NCBI GenBank assembly: GCA_002407775.1
Contig: DHOP01000096.1
Coordinates: forward strand, 1 to 14,963
Length of the DNA stretch: 14,963 bases
Direction: 5' to 3'
Source: Prevotella sp. UBA5387
GTDB taxonomy: Bacteria; Bacteroidota; Bacteroidia; Bacteroidales; Bacteroidaceae
A program made the position numbers and the translations under genes. Below the pieces are notes generated by a model. That model was not told the DNA's origin, did no database searches, and saw only the letters and a program-made list of their open reading frames with translations. Positions 14,905-14,963 of this stretch are shown piece by piece. Each line of letters starts with the position of its first letter. Position 1 is the first letter of the stretch.

Positions 14905-14962
14905 GTTTCATCCAGTGAAACAATTTGATTTACTGAGTAAATCAAATTGAATCACATTGTGA
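14905..14962 (+). repeat. Three adjoining inverted repeats; possible terminator or leader structure
   Basis: GTTTCA-TCCAG-TGAAAC (14905-14921) abuts a perfect 13-bp hairpin, CAATTTGATTTAC (14921-14933), loop TGA, GTAAATCAAATTG (14937-14949). Two bases later comes TCACA-T-TGTGA (14952-14962). The middle stem is the strongest inverted repeat in the window. It lies about 65 nt after the acetyltransferase-glycosylase stop, so a terminator (perhaps two-way) is the plain reading, but no T-tract follows within the window. A protein-binding site or a structured leader of the next gene is also possible. Confidence 0.6.
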
Positions 14963-14963
14963 A

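Noticed and set aside
1..14963. CRISPR array, tRNA or rRNA genes, phage or defence genes
   Set aside because: I looked for regularly spaced repeats, for tRNA T-loop and CCA-end patterns and for typical defence-gene motifs on both strands, and saw none.

Overview
The window looks like a chromosomal segment from a Bacteroidota bacterium, most likely Prevotella/Segatella or a close relative. Three things support this. The DNA is AT-rich, and ribosome-binding sites are absent or weak. Several genes are preceded by the Bacteroidota promoter signature TAnnTTTG, in one case with a TTTG 20 nt upstream. The gene order ftsX - DUF3098 - uppP - truB - queA - folK is one I know as conserved in that phylum. 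I assigned the taxon from gene content alone.

Layout. Positions 1-297 hold only the right arm of a probable terminator and a weak terminator candidate for the next gene. A minus-strand TauE/SafE-type anion exporter lies at 298-1065. Positions 1149-2221 are a decayed IS256-family insertion sequence: 20-nt terminal inverted repeats that match at 17 of 20 positions, probable target-site repeats (TTCAAG) outside them, and a transposase broken by an internal deletion, a one-base insertion and two amber codons. A two-gene plus-strand unit follows: a small exported protein (2431-2826) and a large secreted pectate lyase of the PL1 type (2846-5212). A polytopic DUF4153 membrane protein sits at 5407-7140.

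From 11748 down to 7321 the minus strand carries a compact six-gene operon: ftsX (cell division/envelope), a DUF3098 membrane protein, uppP (undecaprenyl carrier recycling), truB (tRNA pseudouridine 55), queA (queuosine in tRNA) and folK (folate synthesis). A good promoter (TTTG-N20-TACTTTTG) lies just before ftsX and fixes its start. Diverging from it is a radical SAM protein (11918-12685), then a helical-repeat protein (12843-13667) and a fusion of a GNAT acetyltransferase to a TagA-type DNA-3-methyladenine glycosylase (13711-14856). The window ends with three closely packed inverted repeats, one a perfect 13-bp hairpin, just after a promoter-like box.

I see no clear undescribed multi-gene system. 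The items most worth a second look are the acetyltransferase-glycosylase fusion, the packed hairpins at the right edge, and the small protein before the pectate lyase, which shares a sequence module with the lyase and carries a sorting-tail-like C-terminus that the lyase lacks.
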